A stretch of 43,880 bases of DNA from Porphyromonadaceae bacterium UBA7176 (lineage in GTDB: Bacteria; Bacteroidota; Bacteroidia; Bacteroidales; Muribaculaceae), in the NCBI GenBank assembly GCA_002491245.1, contig DKVO01000023.1:16422-60301 (forward strand), written 5' to 3'. The translations under genes and the position numbers were made by a program. Positions 16,830 through 24,870 of this stretch are shown here, in pieces (the stretch's first letter is position 1; the number at the start of each line of letters is the position of its first letter). The notes beneath the pieces are model-generated. The model was not told the DNA's origin. It made no database searches and saw nothing but the letters and a program-made list of their open reading frames with translations.

Positions 16830-18286
16830 TATTGCAGAGGCTTGAATGCCAGTCGGTTTATAGTACCGCGCCATATGGCGTCGCTGAGTTTGCCCTCCTT
16901 GTCATATCCGCCGAAAAGGTAGATGTAGGGGCACTCCCATTCTGTGATAGCTTCCGTTGCGCGCGACATCGGTATTTCTTTCCACTCATTGCTTCTCGAC
17001 AGCGAGAGAGTCGATTCTGCCACAAATGCATCTGAGCCGTAAAGTGTCGGGATGAAAGATGGTAGTTGTATTGTCTCCGAGCCGCTTGTCCATGTCATAC
17101 CATAGTCTACAGACGTATAGACTGTGCGGTTTATTTCACTCCCGTCAGTACCACCGATGGCAAGTAGAGCTACGTATTTTTTTACCTTATAGAAACCGTC
17201 GGTACGGAAAGTATAGAACGGCACCAGTGATATATTGCTGAGAGCTTTGTCGATAGGTTTGGATGTGAGGCACACCCAGTTCGAACCATCGAATGCCCAT
17301 GCTTTCGACGACCGGGTACCGTCAGGGAGTATGCCTCCCATCATTATCGCCTGTTTGCTCTGGCTCATGTCAAAATCAAAAGTCACGATTTGCGAAGTCC
17401 CGTATACTGGCATACCCTCGGGCATATCGTACTCTGTGTTTCCGGGATATTCTGCAATCTTCCACGACGATGCACCGTGGCGTGCTCCCAACAGACGGCC
17501 TTCGTAAGATCCGTAGAGGCTCGTGAAGCGGACAGCGGTATCTGTCCATGTCGAGCCGTCGGTAGAGCTGAGCAGCTTTTCGTTGTCAAGAATATAAAGG
17601 GCGTTGCCGGCTGCTGTAAACGAGCTGATATCGGCTGTGGCCGGAAGCGACACCGGTGTTGTAGTCCACGATCCCGACGGGTCCTCGGCTTTTGAGAGCG
17701 ACCAGGTGTCCGTTGCATCCTGCGTCAGGCAGTAGTACATATTGTTTGTCGACACAGTCTTTTGCTTTGTCGGGGTGTTGAGGGCGGTCGGAAGGTTGCG
17801 GTAGGCCGTAGTGGTCCACTGCAGCGAATCGCTCTTGACGGTATGCACGTTCACGCTCACAAGGTAAGTGCGTGTCGCCAATGAGTTTTCCGATATGATA
17901 TTGAGCTTCACCGGGCCGTTCGAGAAATCGATGCTGTCGTTGGGATTGGTTATGTAATTGTAGGTCGTGTCGGCCTTGCCGGGACGAGGAACATCAAGAG
18001 TGATTGATGTCACGTTCTCAACTACTGTTATCGACGGTATCAGACGGTTGATGCGTGTGCCGTATGGCAACGAATCGGCGTTGAAGATGCGTGCTTTGTC
18101 AAGGTCGATTGAAAAGAATACGGAATCAAGACCTTCGAGTATCTTCGAGTCGGCCTGGAGGCTGAAAGAATATACGGCAACGTTCGAAGATGTATCCTGC
18201 GATGGGTACGTCACATCGGAGTTGCAGCCTACGAAAGCCGAAGCAGACAAGAGTGCCGCTGTGCTCAATATTGTGATTTTCGTCAT
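16829..18286 (-). CDS. DUF6242 family lipoprotein
   Basis: A 485-residue lipoprotein starting MTKITILSTAALL, with lipobox AFVGC (Cys21). After an N-terminal domain of about 120 residues, the remainder contains Kelch/sialidase-like blades (LLSSTDGSTWTD, TSVDYGMTWTSGS, IYLFGGYDKEGKLSDAIWRG), consistent with a beta-propeller. It is the first gene of the envelope operon, with a consensus promoter just upstream that leaves a leader of about 20 nt. A frame-consistent ATG at 18313 lies upstream of the inferred transcription start and is rejected. Function is unknown. Confidence 0.8.
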   Translation of the reverse strand: MTKITILSTAALLSASAFVGCNSDVTYPSQDTSSNVAVYSFSLQADSKILEGLDSVFFSIDLDKARIFNADSLPYGTRINRLIPSITVVENVTSITLDVPRPGKADTTYNYITNPNDSIDFSNGPVKLNIISENSLATRTYLVSVNVHTVKSDSLQWTTTAYRNLPTALNTPTKQKTVSTNNMYYCLTQDATDTWSLSKAEDPSGSWTTTPVSLPATADISSFTAAGNALYILDNEKLLSSTDGSTWTDTAVRFTSLYGSYEGRLLGARHGASSWKIAEYPGNTEYDMPEGMPVYGTSQIVTFDFDMSQSKQAIMMGGILPDGTRSSKAWAFDGSNWVCLTSKPIDKALSNISLVPFYTFRTDGFYKVKKYVALLAIGGTDGSEINRTVYTSVDYGMTWTSGSETIQLPSFIPTLYGSDAFVAESTLSLSRSNEWKEIPMSRATEAITEWECPYIYLFGGYDKEGKLSDAIWRGTINRLAFKPLQ

Positions 18287-18310
18287 TGGTTTAAACGGTA
18301 TTTCAAGATG

Positions 18311-18342
18311 CAAAATTAATTTTTTTGCGTCAATGAGGCAAA
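18311..18342 (-). promoter_or_regulatory. promoter of the DUF6242-DUF6089-uppS-bamA-ompH operon
   Basis: The minus strand carries TTTG at 18342-18339, 20 nt, then TAATTTTG at 18318-18311, an exact consensus match. The start site would be near 18305. Confidence 0.8.
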
Positions 18343-18427
18343 CACTTTATCTTAAAAGTGGCTAAAATGGGTGCTTTTATATGTTTTTTAACGCCGCAAA
18401 GACTTATTTCCCAATAAAGTTTAACAT

Positions 18428-19312
18428 CTAAGAAATATTTGGAAACGGCAAGGTGAGATCTGCTATCCGTTCGGCACATACGTCATGTCCCATAAATACC
18501 GACGCAAGGCCGCTGAATTTGTCTGGTTCCTCGGTCGTGAGCAACTCTAAAGTTCCGCCCCGTGTAACCATGCGGTCCATTTCCGGATGTCGGCTTAGAT
18601 AATCGATAAGCGATGCGGCTACAATTTCACCCTGCACAAGTATACGGATATTGTCTGGTACGTATTTGCGTATTTTGGAATAGAGTAGGGGATAGTGGGT
18701 GCATCCGAGGATTATTGTATCAATCTCAGAGTCAAGGCCCAGAAGACCATCAATCTCTTTTTTTATAAAATAATCGGCTCCGGGACCGTCGGCTTCAAGG
18801 TTCTCTACCAACGGTACCCACATGGGGCATGCGTGGGAATGGAATACGATTTCCGGATTAAGTTTGGCAATCTCGATATCGTACGAACCCGATGCTACTG
18901 TACCGGGTGTGCCGAATAACCCGACATGGCCATTCTTCGTATACTTCCCTATGATTTCTGTTGTCGGGCGTATCACTCCAAGGACGCGCCTGTCGGGGTC
19001 GATTTGGGGTAGGTCGTGCTGCTGTATGTTGCGGAGGGCTTTGGCCGAAGCCGTGTTGCAGGCCAATATCACAAGCTGGCACCCCCTTGCAAAAAGATAG
19101 CGCACCGCCTCAAGGGTGAAACGGTACACTAAATCGAACGACCGGGTCCCGTAAGGGGCTCGGGCATTGTCGCCGAGATATATGAAGTCGGCCCACGGTA
19201 GGGCCGACCTGAGCTCGCGTAGGATTGTGAGGCCGCCGTAGCCTGAGTCGAACACCCCGATAGGACCGGGGTGTCCGGCTGTGGCTCGTATGGCGTCGGC
19301 TAACAGCCTCAT
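18428..19312 (-). CDS. murI: glutamate racemase
   Basis: Converts L-Glu to D-Glu for peptidoglycan; cytoplasmic, cofactor-independent. The 294-residue product has GVFDSGYGG (Asp22, Ser23), LGDNARAPYG, the first catalytic Cys85 in LACNTAS and the second, Cys204, in LGCTHYP. The start overlaps the pgi stop by 4 bp (ATGA), so the two are cotranscribed and coupled. In several Bacteroidales, as I recall, murI sits at the end of the bamA/ompH cluster; here it is on the other side of that operon. I see no convincing terminator downstream. Confidence 0.96.
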   Translation of the reverse strand: MRLLADAIRATAGHPGPIGVFDSGYGGLTILRELRSALPWADFIYLGDNARAPYGTRSFDLVYRFTLEAVRYLFARGCQLVILACNTASAKALRNIQQHDLPQIDPDRRVLGVIRPTTEIIGKYTKNGHVGLFGTPGTVASGSYDIEIAKLNPEIVFHSHACPMWVPLVENLEADGPGADYFIKKEIDGLLGLDSEIDTIILGCTHYPLLYSKIRKYVPDNIRILVQGEIVAASLIDYLSRHPEMDRMVTRGGTLELLTTEEPDKFSGLASVFMGHDVCAERIADLTLPFPNIS

Positions 19313-20643
19313 CCGAGTTTTGCGCGGATAGCTGCGGTTGCCTCTTCGTAGCCCGGCTTCTCAAGCAGGGCGAACATGTTTTTCTTATAAGCTTCTACAC
19401 CCGGCTGATTGAACGGGTTTACACCGAGGATGTAACCGCTGATACCGCAGGCAGCCTCGAAGAAATAGATCAGTTGTCCAAGGACTGTTTCGCTGATTTC
19501 GGGAAGGACGATACGCATGTTGGGCACTCCTCCGTCTACATGTGCGATACGGGTGCCGAGTTCTGCCATCTTGTTCACTTCATCGATGCGTTTGCCGGCG
19601 ATATAGTTGAGCCCGTCCAGATTTGATTCATCAGTCGGTATGCGTAGCTCGTTTTCGCTGCTCTCTACCGAAAGAACTGTCTCGAAGATAGTCCTTTCGC
19701 CATCCTGGATCCACTGTCCCATAGAGTGGAGGTCGGTGGTGAAATCTACTGCGGCAGGGAATATGCCCTTGTGGTCCTTGCCCTCGCTCTCGCCGTAGAG
19801 TTGTTTCCACCATTCTGCGAAGAAATGAAGTTTGGGATTGTAGTTCACAAGGATCTCAATCTTCTTTCCTGCTTTATAGAGGGCGTTACGGGTTTGGGCA
19901 TAGGTAAGAGCCAGAGTGTTGCTGCCATCCAGGGTGGCCTTGGCCATGACGGCGGCGCCTTCTACAAGTGCGCGGATGTCATAACCGGCAACGGCGATAG
20001 GCAACAGGCCTACCGGGGTAAGTACCGAGAAACGGCCGCCGACATTGTCTGGGATGACATAGGTTTTGTAGCCTTCTGTCGTCGCAAGTGTGCGGAGAGC
20101 GCCTCGGGCGGCGTCAGTGACTGCAACGATACGTTTGCATGCTTCCTCACGGCCGAGTTGCTTCTCAAGCTGCTCGCGGAGGATACGGAAGGCGATGGCG
20201 GGTTCGGTTGTGGTGCCTGATTTTGAAATCACGATGATACCGAACTTTTTGTCGCTAAGATATGCCTGCAGTTCAGCCATGTAATCCTCGCCGATGTTTT
20301 GGCCGGCGAAGACAACGCGGCAGCCTTTCGACGGCTCGAGGGCGGCGAAGTTGCTTTGAAGAGCCTCTATCACTGCCTTTGCACCGAGGTAGCTGCCTCC
20401 GATACCGATTGCTACGACAACATCGCAGTTCTCGCGCAGCGATGCTGCTGTTGCGTTGATATCGTCAAGAAGTGCGGTGCTGGTCTCCTGGGGAAGTGTT
20501 ACCCAACCAAGGAAATCATTGCCGGCGCCGGTTCCGTTGGTAAGTTTGGCAAGGCCGTCCTTACCGGCAGCATCGAATGCTTCTATATCTGCTCGGCTGA
20601 TAGTGCCGAGCACGTCGTTTGTTACTACTTGAATCTGTTTCAT
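19309..20643 (-). CDS. pgi: glucose-6-phosphate isomerase
   Basis: Interconverts glucose 6-phosphate and fructose 6-phosphate. At 444 residues it belongs to the short bacterial form rather than the 550-residue enterobacterial type. Visible motifs are GIGGSYLGAKAV, the sugar-phosphate loop ISKSGTTTEPA, NVGGRFSVLTPVG (a PGI signature), QLYGESEGKDHKG with a catalytic Glu, and LHSMGQW. It is the first gene of the pgi-murI pair, with a consensus promoter giving a leader of about 18 nt. Confidence 0.96.
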   Translation of the reverse strand: MKQIQVVTNDVLGTISRADIEAFDAAGKDGLAKLTNGTGAGNDFLGWVTLPQETSTALLDDINATAASLRENCDVVVAIGIGGSYLGAKAVIEALQSNFAALEPSKGCRVVFAGQNIGEDYMAELQAYLSDKKFGIIVISKSGTTTEPAIAFRILREQLEKQLGREEACKRIVAVTDAARGALRTLATTEGYKTYVIPDNVGGRFSVLTPVGLLPIAVAGYDIRALVEGAAVMAKATLDGSNTLALTYAQTRNALYKAGKKIEILVNYNPKLHFFAEWWKQLYGESEGKDHKGIFPAAVDFTTDLHSMGQWIQDGERTIFETVLSVESSENELRIPTDESNLDGLNYIAGKRIDEVNKMAELGTRIAHVDGGVPNMRIVLPEISETVLGQLIYFFEAACGISGYILGVNPFNQPGVEAYKKNMFALLEKPGYEEATAAIRAKLG

Positions 20644-20666
20644 TGAAGTAATGTAAAATTTTTCTG

Positions 20667-20698
20667 CAAAATTACTTATTTCCCGTCAAACTGCCAAA
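20667..20698 (-). promoter_or_regulatory. promoter of pgi-murI
   Basis: The minus strand carries TTTG at 20698-20695, 20 nt, then TAATTTTG at 20674-20667, an exact match. The -33 element lies inside an inverted repeat TGCCAA-N6-TTGGCA (20692-20709) that also contains the stop codon of the amylase gene. Confidence 0.8.
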
Positions 20699-20699
20699 C

Positions 20700-22142
20700 T
20701 TACTTGGCAATCTTATTCGAATAGAGGATATAAGTGGTCGTCGGGGCGAGTTTGCCTGAGATGAAGCCCTTCGATACTTTGAAAATAGTACCGCTCACCG
20801 CATCTGTATACGTTCCGTCCAAAAGGTCGGTCGCAAGTTTAGCTTTCTGGTTCTTTTGCGAGAAATTGATCAAGGCAACTCCCTTGTCGCCGCGCGATAT
20901 CATGGCCACGGCTCCATTGTCGGTATACGACAGCTTTTCGGGTTGGCCCGACATAGCATGACGGAATTTGTTGGCTGCGACTACCTCCGGATGGAAGAAC
21001 TCATCATTGCCGCGGTCGCCGATGCGGTTGTTGCCCCAGTAATTCTGTCGGGTGCTGCCGGCCGGACGGCTGAAGAACAACGGACGGCCTGTAGCGCGAG
21101 AAGTGATGAACACCCAGCCGGTACGTATCTGGTCGTCGGTAAGACCGGCCGATTCGTTTTGGTTGCAATAGGTGTCGTGGCTCTCTACCCAGGTCACAAG
21201 AGCCTTGGGGTCCGATGGGTGATGCCAGTGGGTAAGGTCTTCTACTCGCGTGTCTCCTGAGGCGAGAACGTTGCGCAGCGCATGTCCGTAGTTGCTGGCT
21301 GTGAGATCCATGTAGTCATCATACTCAGTTTCCTTAACATTCTTGTCCTGCAACACCTCGCCATAGATATAGAGGCTGTCAGGCATTAGGAGCGACAGTC
21401 CTTTCACTCCTTTGCGGCCGGTGGCTACATCCCAGAAGTCATTCTCCTTGGCCTTGGGGTCGATGGGGTCGCTCGGTAAGCCGATATGCTTGGCCGTATC
21501 GTAGCGGAAGCCTCGTGCGCCAAGGTTGATGAGGTCATTCACATACTGTAGGTAATAGTATTGGAAGTCAGGGTTTTCAGTATTGACATCAGGGAGTCCG
21601 CCCATCTTGTATGTAGTGCATTCAAGTCGGTCATTGTAATTCCGGCAATCCTTCATGCCGTTGGCGTGGAAGAGGTTATCATGGCCGCCGACAGCTCTGT
21701 CAAGGTCTGGCAATACTGCCCGGTGGTCCACTGCCGTATGGTTGGGCAGAACATCGACTATCACCTTCACGCCATACTTGTAGGCACTGTCGCACATCGC
21801 CTTGAAGTCATCTCGGTCGCCGAGCATGTAGTTGCCGATCTTCCAGTCAGTAGGTTGGTAGTAGTAGTACCACTTGCCGCTCACGCTGTCGCCGGGTTGG
21901 CTCATGAGGGCCATGCCGCCATTCTCGCCGACATAGCAGGTCTGTACGGGTGATGTCTGCACCATGTCGTATCCGGCCTCTTTGATTTGCTTCATGTTGT
22001 CCGCGATAGTATCGAGAGCCCACGACCATGCATGGAGTATCACTTCATCTTGGGCCGAAGTCTTGCGTTGGAGCCCTTGAGCGGCGGCCGACGAGGCTAA
22101 GATAGCCGTGGCACATGCCAAGTATAGATTTATTCGTTTCAT
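20700..22142 (-). CDS. GH13 alpha-amylase, secreted or periplasmic
   Basis: Endo-acting alpha-1,4-glucan hydrolase by family. The 480-residue product starts MKRINLYLACATAILASSAAAQ, with a signal peptide of about 22 residues. GH13 regions are in order: VDVLPNHT (129-136), GFRYDTAKH with nucleophile Asp215, YGEVLQ with acid/base Glu262, and WVESHDTY with Asp323. A C-terminal beta-sandwich ends in PTTTYILYS. The track ATG at 22208 would precede the signal peptide by 22 residues and lies near the inferred transcription start, so 22142 is used. No lipobox is present, so it is probably free in the periplasm. It could feed the malQ product. Confidence 0.93.
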   Translation of the reverse strand: MKRINLYLACATAILASSAAAQGLQRKTSAQDEVILHAWSWALDTIADNMKQIKEAGYDMVQTSPVQTCYVGENGGMALMSQPGDSVSGKWYYYYQPTDWKIGNYMLGDRDDFKAMCDSAYKYGVKVIVDVLPNHTAVDHRAVLPDLDRAVGGHDNLFHANGMKDCRNYNDRLECTTYKMGGLPDVNTENPDFQYYYLQYVNDLINLGARGFRYDTAKHIGLPSDPIDPKAKENDFWDVATGRKGVKGLSLLMPDSLYIYGEVLQDKNVKETEYDDYMDLTASNYGHALRNVLASGDTRVEDLTHWHHPSDPKALVTWVESHDTYCNQNESAGLTDDQIRTGWVFITSRATGRPLFFSRPAGSTRQNYWGNNRIGDRGNDEFFHPEVVAANKFRHAMSGQPEKLSYTDNGAVAMISRGDKGVALINFSQKNQKAKLATDLLDGTYTDAVSGTIFKVSKGFISGKLAPTTTYILYSNKIAK

Positions 22143-22217
22143 GTATAGTTGGTTAAATAATTTAAGTAAGTGCAGTTCACAAATCATCGGGAGGAGGTAC
22201 TGGCTCAAAATCCGTCG

Positions 22218-22248
22218 CTAAATTAATAATTTCGGTCGAAACAGCAAA
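22218..22248 (-). promoter_or_regulatory. candidate amylase promoter
   Basis: The minus strand carries TTTG at 22248-22245, 19 nt, then TAATTTAG at 22225-22218, one mismatch from TANNTTTG. It would give a leader of about 70 nt. Confidence 0.5.
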
Positions 22249-22320
22249 ATTTTGTCTCCGCTGAAAGTTTTTACAAAATTACGCACTGGATTGTTTGGAT
22301 ATCCGGCGATAAAAAATTTT

Positions 22321-22351
22321 TTTGAAAATCGAGATATTATATCTAAATTTG
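22321..22351 (+). promoter_or_regulatory. promoter of the lplA-gcv operon
   Basis: TTTG at 22321-22324, 19 nt, then TAAATTTG at 22344-22351, an exact match. The spacer contains the odd palindrome AGATAT-T-ATATCT (22332-22344), which touches the -7 box. Transcription from about 22357 leaves roughly 15 nt before the ATG at 22372. Confidence 0.8.
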
Positions 22352-22371
22352 GAGGCGCAAGCATTTACGAT

Positions 22372-23361
22372 ATGATTTATCTCGCTCTGCCACCTCATCC
22401 GGCTCGCCGCCTGCCATTCTATCTTTCGGTAGAAGAGTGGGTTGCGCGTAACCTCCCCGACGAAGACTACTTCTTCGCTTGGAGAGTGCGCCCCACTGTC
22501 ATATGCGGCCGCAATCAGGATATGGCTCGGGAGGTCGATCTTGATTATTGCAGCCGCGAAGGCATCGATGTGGTGCGCCGGAGGAGCGGTGGAGGCGCGG
22601 TATACGCCGATATGGACAATTTTATGTTTTCCTACATCACCCCGGGCGATAAAATTTCGGCAACATTCTCGCGCTATACTACCATGATTGCCCGTATGCT
22701 CGGTGCCATCGGCATAGAAGCCGAGGCGACCGGACGCAACGACTTGTTGATTAATGGCGCGAAAGTAGCCGGAAACGCCTTCTACCACCTCCCGGGTAAG
22801 TGTATAGTCCACGGAACCATGCTATACGACTTCGATCCCTCACGCATGATGAGGGCAATTACCCCATCGAGGGCTAAACTGGAGTCAAAAGGCGTGGTGT
22901 CGGCAGCGATGCGTGTCACTTCGCTCAAAGCCGTCGGCATATCGATGACTATCGACGAATTCGGCGCTTTTGCCGTAAAGTACCTTTGCGGCGACAATGT
23001 CCGTGAGATTACCGTCGACGATATAGCCGAAATCGAAGAAATCGAAAAAAAATATTACGATCCCGGGTTCATCCTGGGCAGGAACGCCGGCGAAGCCAAC
23101 GAGGCCGACATATACAGGCATATGCATATTGGCGGAGTCGGCGAATTTGATGTCGCTATAAACCTCAACCCCGACAGAACGATAGAAGGAGTCGGGCTGT
23201 GGGGCGATTTCTTTGTGACCGGCGACATGGCCGATATTCTTGCTCCTCTCGAAGGTGTCGCATACAACCGCCATGCACTTTCTGAGGCAATCAAAGAAAC
23301 TGACCCGGAAAATGTAATAGCCGGGCTCACTCGAAACAACTTGCTAAACCTACTGATATGA
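22372..23361 (+). CDS. lplA: lipoate--protein ligase
   Basis: Activates free lipoate with ATP and attaches it to acceptor lysines, here presumably on the neighbouring GcvH. The 329-residue product starts MIYLALPPHPARR. Motifs are PTVICGRNQD, RRRSGGGAVYADMDN and the lipoyl-AMP lysine in GAKVAGNAFY. A C-terminal accessory domain begins about residue 245. The frame opens earlier, at 22252, but that ATG precedes the consensus promoter, so 22372 is chosen. The stop overlaps gcvT as ATGA. It is the first gene of a six-gene glycine-cleavage operon. Confidence 0.93.
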   Translation: MIYLALPPHPARRLPFYLSVEEWVARNLPDEDYFFAWRVRPTVICGRNQDMAREVDLDYCSREGIDVVRRRSGGGAVYADMDNFMFSYITPGDKISATFSRYTTMIARMLGAIGIEAEATGRNDLLINGAKVAGNAFYHLPGKCIVHGTMLYDFDPSRMMRAITPSRAKLESKGVVSAAMRVTSLKAVGISMTIDEFGAFAVKYLCGDNVREITVDDIAEIEEIEKKYYDPGFILGRNAGEANEADIYRHMHIGGVGEFDVAINLNPDRTIEGVGLWGDFFVTGDMADILAPLEGVAYNRHALSEAIKETDPENVIAGLTRNNLLNLLI

Positions 23362-24446
23362 TGGAAACTAAAAAAACATGCCTTCACAGCCGCCACACAT
23401 CGCTCGGGGCATCGATGTCGCCTTTTGCTGGTTACGACATGCCGATCGAGTATGCCGGTCTTGATGCTGAGCATACCGCCGTGCGCACTTGCTGTGGGGT
23501 TTTCGACGTGTCGCATATGGGCGAGGTCGACATAAAAGGTCCTGACGCCCTGCGCTTTGTCAACCATATTTTTACAAATGATGCCTCGACGCTTGCCGAC
23601 GGTCAGTGTGCTTACGGCATGATGACGAGAGCCGACGGTGGCACCGTCGACGATCTGTTGGTCTATAGGCGCAGTGCCGGCGATTTCATACTGGTTATCA
23701 ACGCTTCAAATACTGCGAAAGATATCGAATGGATACGGCAGTGCTCGCCGGGTTTCGATGTCGAGATCAGCGACCGCTGTGCAGATTTCGGACAGCTTGC
23801 CGTCCAAGGACCTGACAGCGAGAAGACTATGCGTGAAGTGCTCGGTATAGATTGCTCTGGCTTAGGCTTCTATTACTTCACCACACTTCCCGACCTTACG
23901 ATAGTGAGCCGCACCGGCTACACCGGCGAGGACGGTTTTGAAGTTTATGCCGCGCCGGGCAAAATTGTCGACATGTGGGATAGGCTGATGGCTGCCGGAG
24001 TGGCTCCTTGCGGTCTGGGTTGCCGCGACACTCTGCGTTTCGAGGCCGGTCTGCCGCTGTATGGCGACGAACTCGACGACGACATAACCCCGATAGAGGC
24101 CGGCTTGGGGATGTTTGTCAAACTCGACAAGGAAGGTGGCTTCATCGGTCGTGACGCTCTCGCGCGGCAAAAAGTCGAAGGCCCGAAACGAAAACTTGTA
24201 GGACTTGAAATCGACAGCCCTGCGACGGCTCGCCACGGTTTCGAAGTGCTCGACATGAATGGAGCCGTGGTAGGCCATATCACCACCGGATATAACTCTA
24301 TAAGCGTCGGCAAGAACATCGCAATGGCCTTTGTGGATGCGCCTTATGCTGCATTAGGCTCGGAGCTGCAGGTTAAGATACGACGCAAGACCGCACCGGC
24401 GAAAGTAATCAAAAAAAGATTTTATACACCCAACTATAAAAAGTAA
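23358..24446 (+). CDS. gcvT: glycine cleavage system T protein (aminomethyltransferase)
   Basis: Transfers the methylene group from aminomethyl-lipoyl-GcvH to tetrahydrofolate, releasing ammonia. The 362-residue product matches family length. DVSHMGEVDI, GTVDDLLVYR (catalytic Asp98/99 pair), the folate-binding SRTGYTGEDGFEVY and the C-terminal domain VVGHITTGYNSISVGKNIAMAFV are all present. Two adjacent ATGs (23358 and 23361) could start it; the first overlaps the lplA stop by 4 bp. gcvH follows after 36 bp. Confidence 0.96.
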   Translation: MMETKKTCLHSRHTSLGASMSPFAGYDMPIEYAGLDAEHTAVRTCCGVFDVSHMGEVDIKGPDALRFVNHIFTNDASTLADGQCAYGMMTRADGGTVDDLLVYRRSAGDFILVINASNTAKDIEWIRQCSPGFDVEISDRCADFGQLAVQGPDSEKTMREVLGIDCSGLGFYYFTTLPDLTIVSRTGYTGEDGFEVYAAPGKIVDMWDRLMAAGVAPCGLGCRDTLRFEAGLPLYGDELDDDITPIEAGLGMFVKLDKEGGFIGRDALARQKVEGPKRKLVGLEIDSPATARHGFEVLDMNGAVVGHITTGYNSISVGKNIAMAFVDAPYAALGSELQVKIRRKTAPAKVIKKRFYTPNYKK

Positions 24447-24482
24447 ATCCTTAATAATCACTACATAAATACCAGAAAAATT

Positions 24483-24851
24483 ATGAAAATATATTATCTT
24501 CCCTCTCACGAATACATCAAGGTCGACGGTTCGGTTGGTTTCATCGGTGTATCGGAATATGCTGCAAAACAGCTCGGTGCTGTCACTTATGTCGATATGC
24601 CTGACGAAGGCGATGATGTCGAGGCTGGCGAGGAGTTCGGCGCAATCGAGAGCCGAAAAGCTGCCAGCGACTTGTATTCGCCTGTCAGTGGCGAAGTTAT
24701 CGGCGTAAACGAAGATCTTGCCGATGATCCCAAACTCATCAACAATGCTCCACTCGATACTTGGATAATCAAAGTTGACATCAGTGATCCGTCCGAACTC
24801 GACAGTCTCATGGATCAGGAAGCATATGATAAATATTTGGCAACTCTTTGA
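24483..24851 (+). CDS. gcvH: glycine cleavage system H protein (lipoyl carrier)
   Basis: The 122-residue lipoyl-domain shuttle between the P, T and L proteins. The lipoylated lysine is Lys59 in AIESRKAASDLYSP (Arg replaces the more usual Val before Lys). HEYIKVDGSVGFIGVSEYAAKQLG and the C-terminal region from DDPKLINNAPLDTWI are typical. Spacing is 36 bp from gcvT and 19 bp to gcvPA. Confidence 0.97.
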   Translation: MKIYYLPSHEYIKVDGSVGFIGVSEYAAKQLGAVTYVDMPDEGDDVEAGEEFGAIESRKAASDLYSPVSGEVIGVNEDLADDPKLINNAPLDTWIIKVDISDPSELDSLMDQEAYDKYLATL

Positions 24852-24870
24852 TATATAATCGATAATATCC

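Noticed and set aside
18343..18427. Terminator after murI
   Set aside because: The only stem (ACTTTATT with AATAAGT) is AT-rich, has a bulge and no following T-run on the minus strand.
22352..24482. Glycine riboswitch controlling the gcv genes
   Set aside because: The lplA leader is about 15 nt and the gcvT-gcvH gap is 36 nt, both too short for the tandem aptamer.
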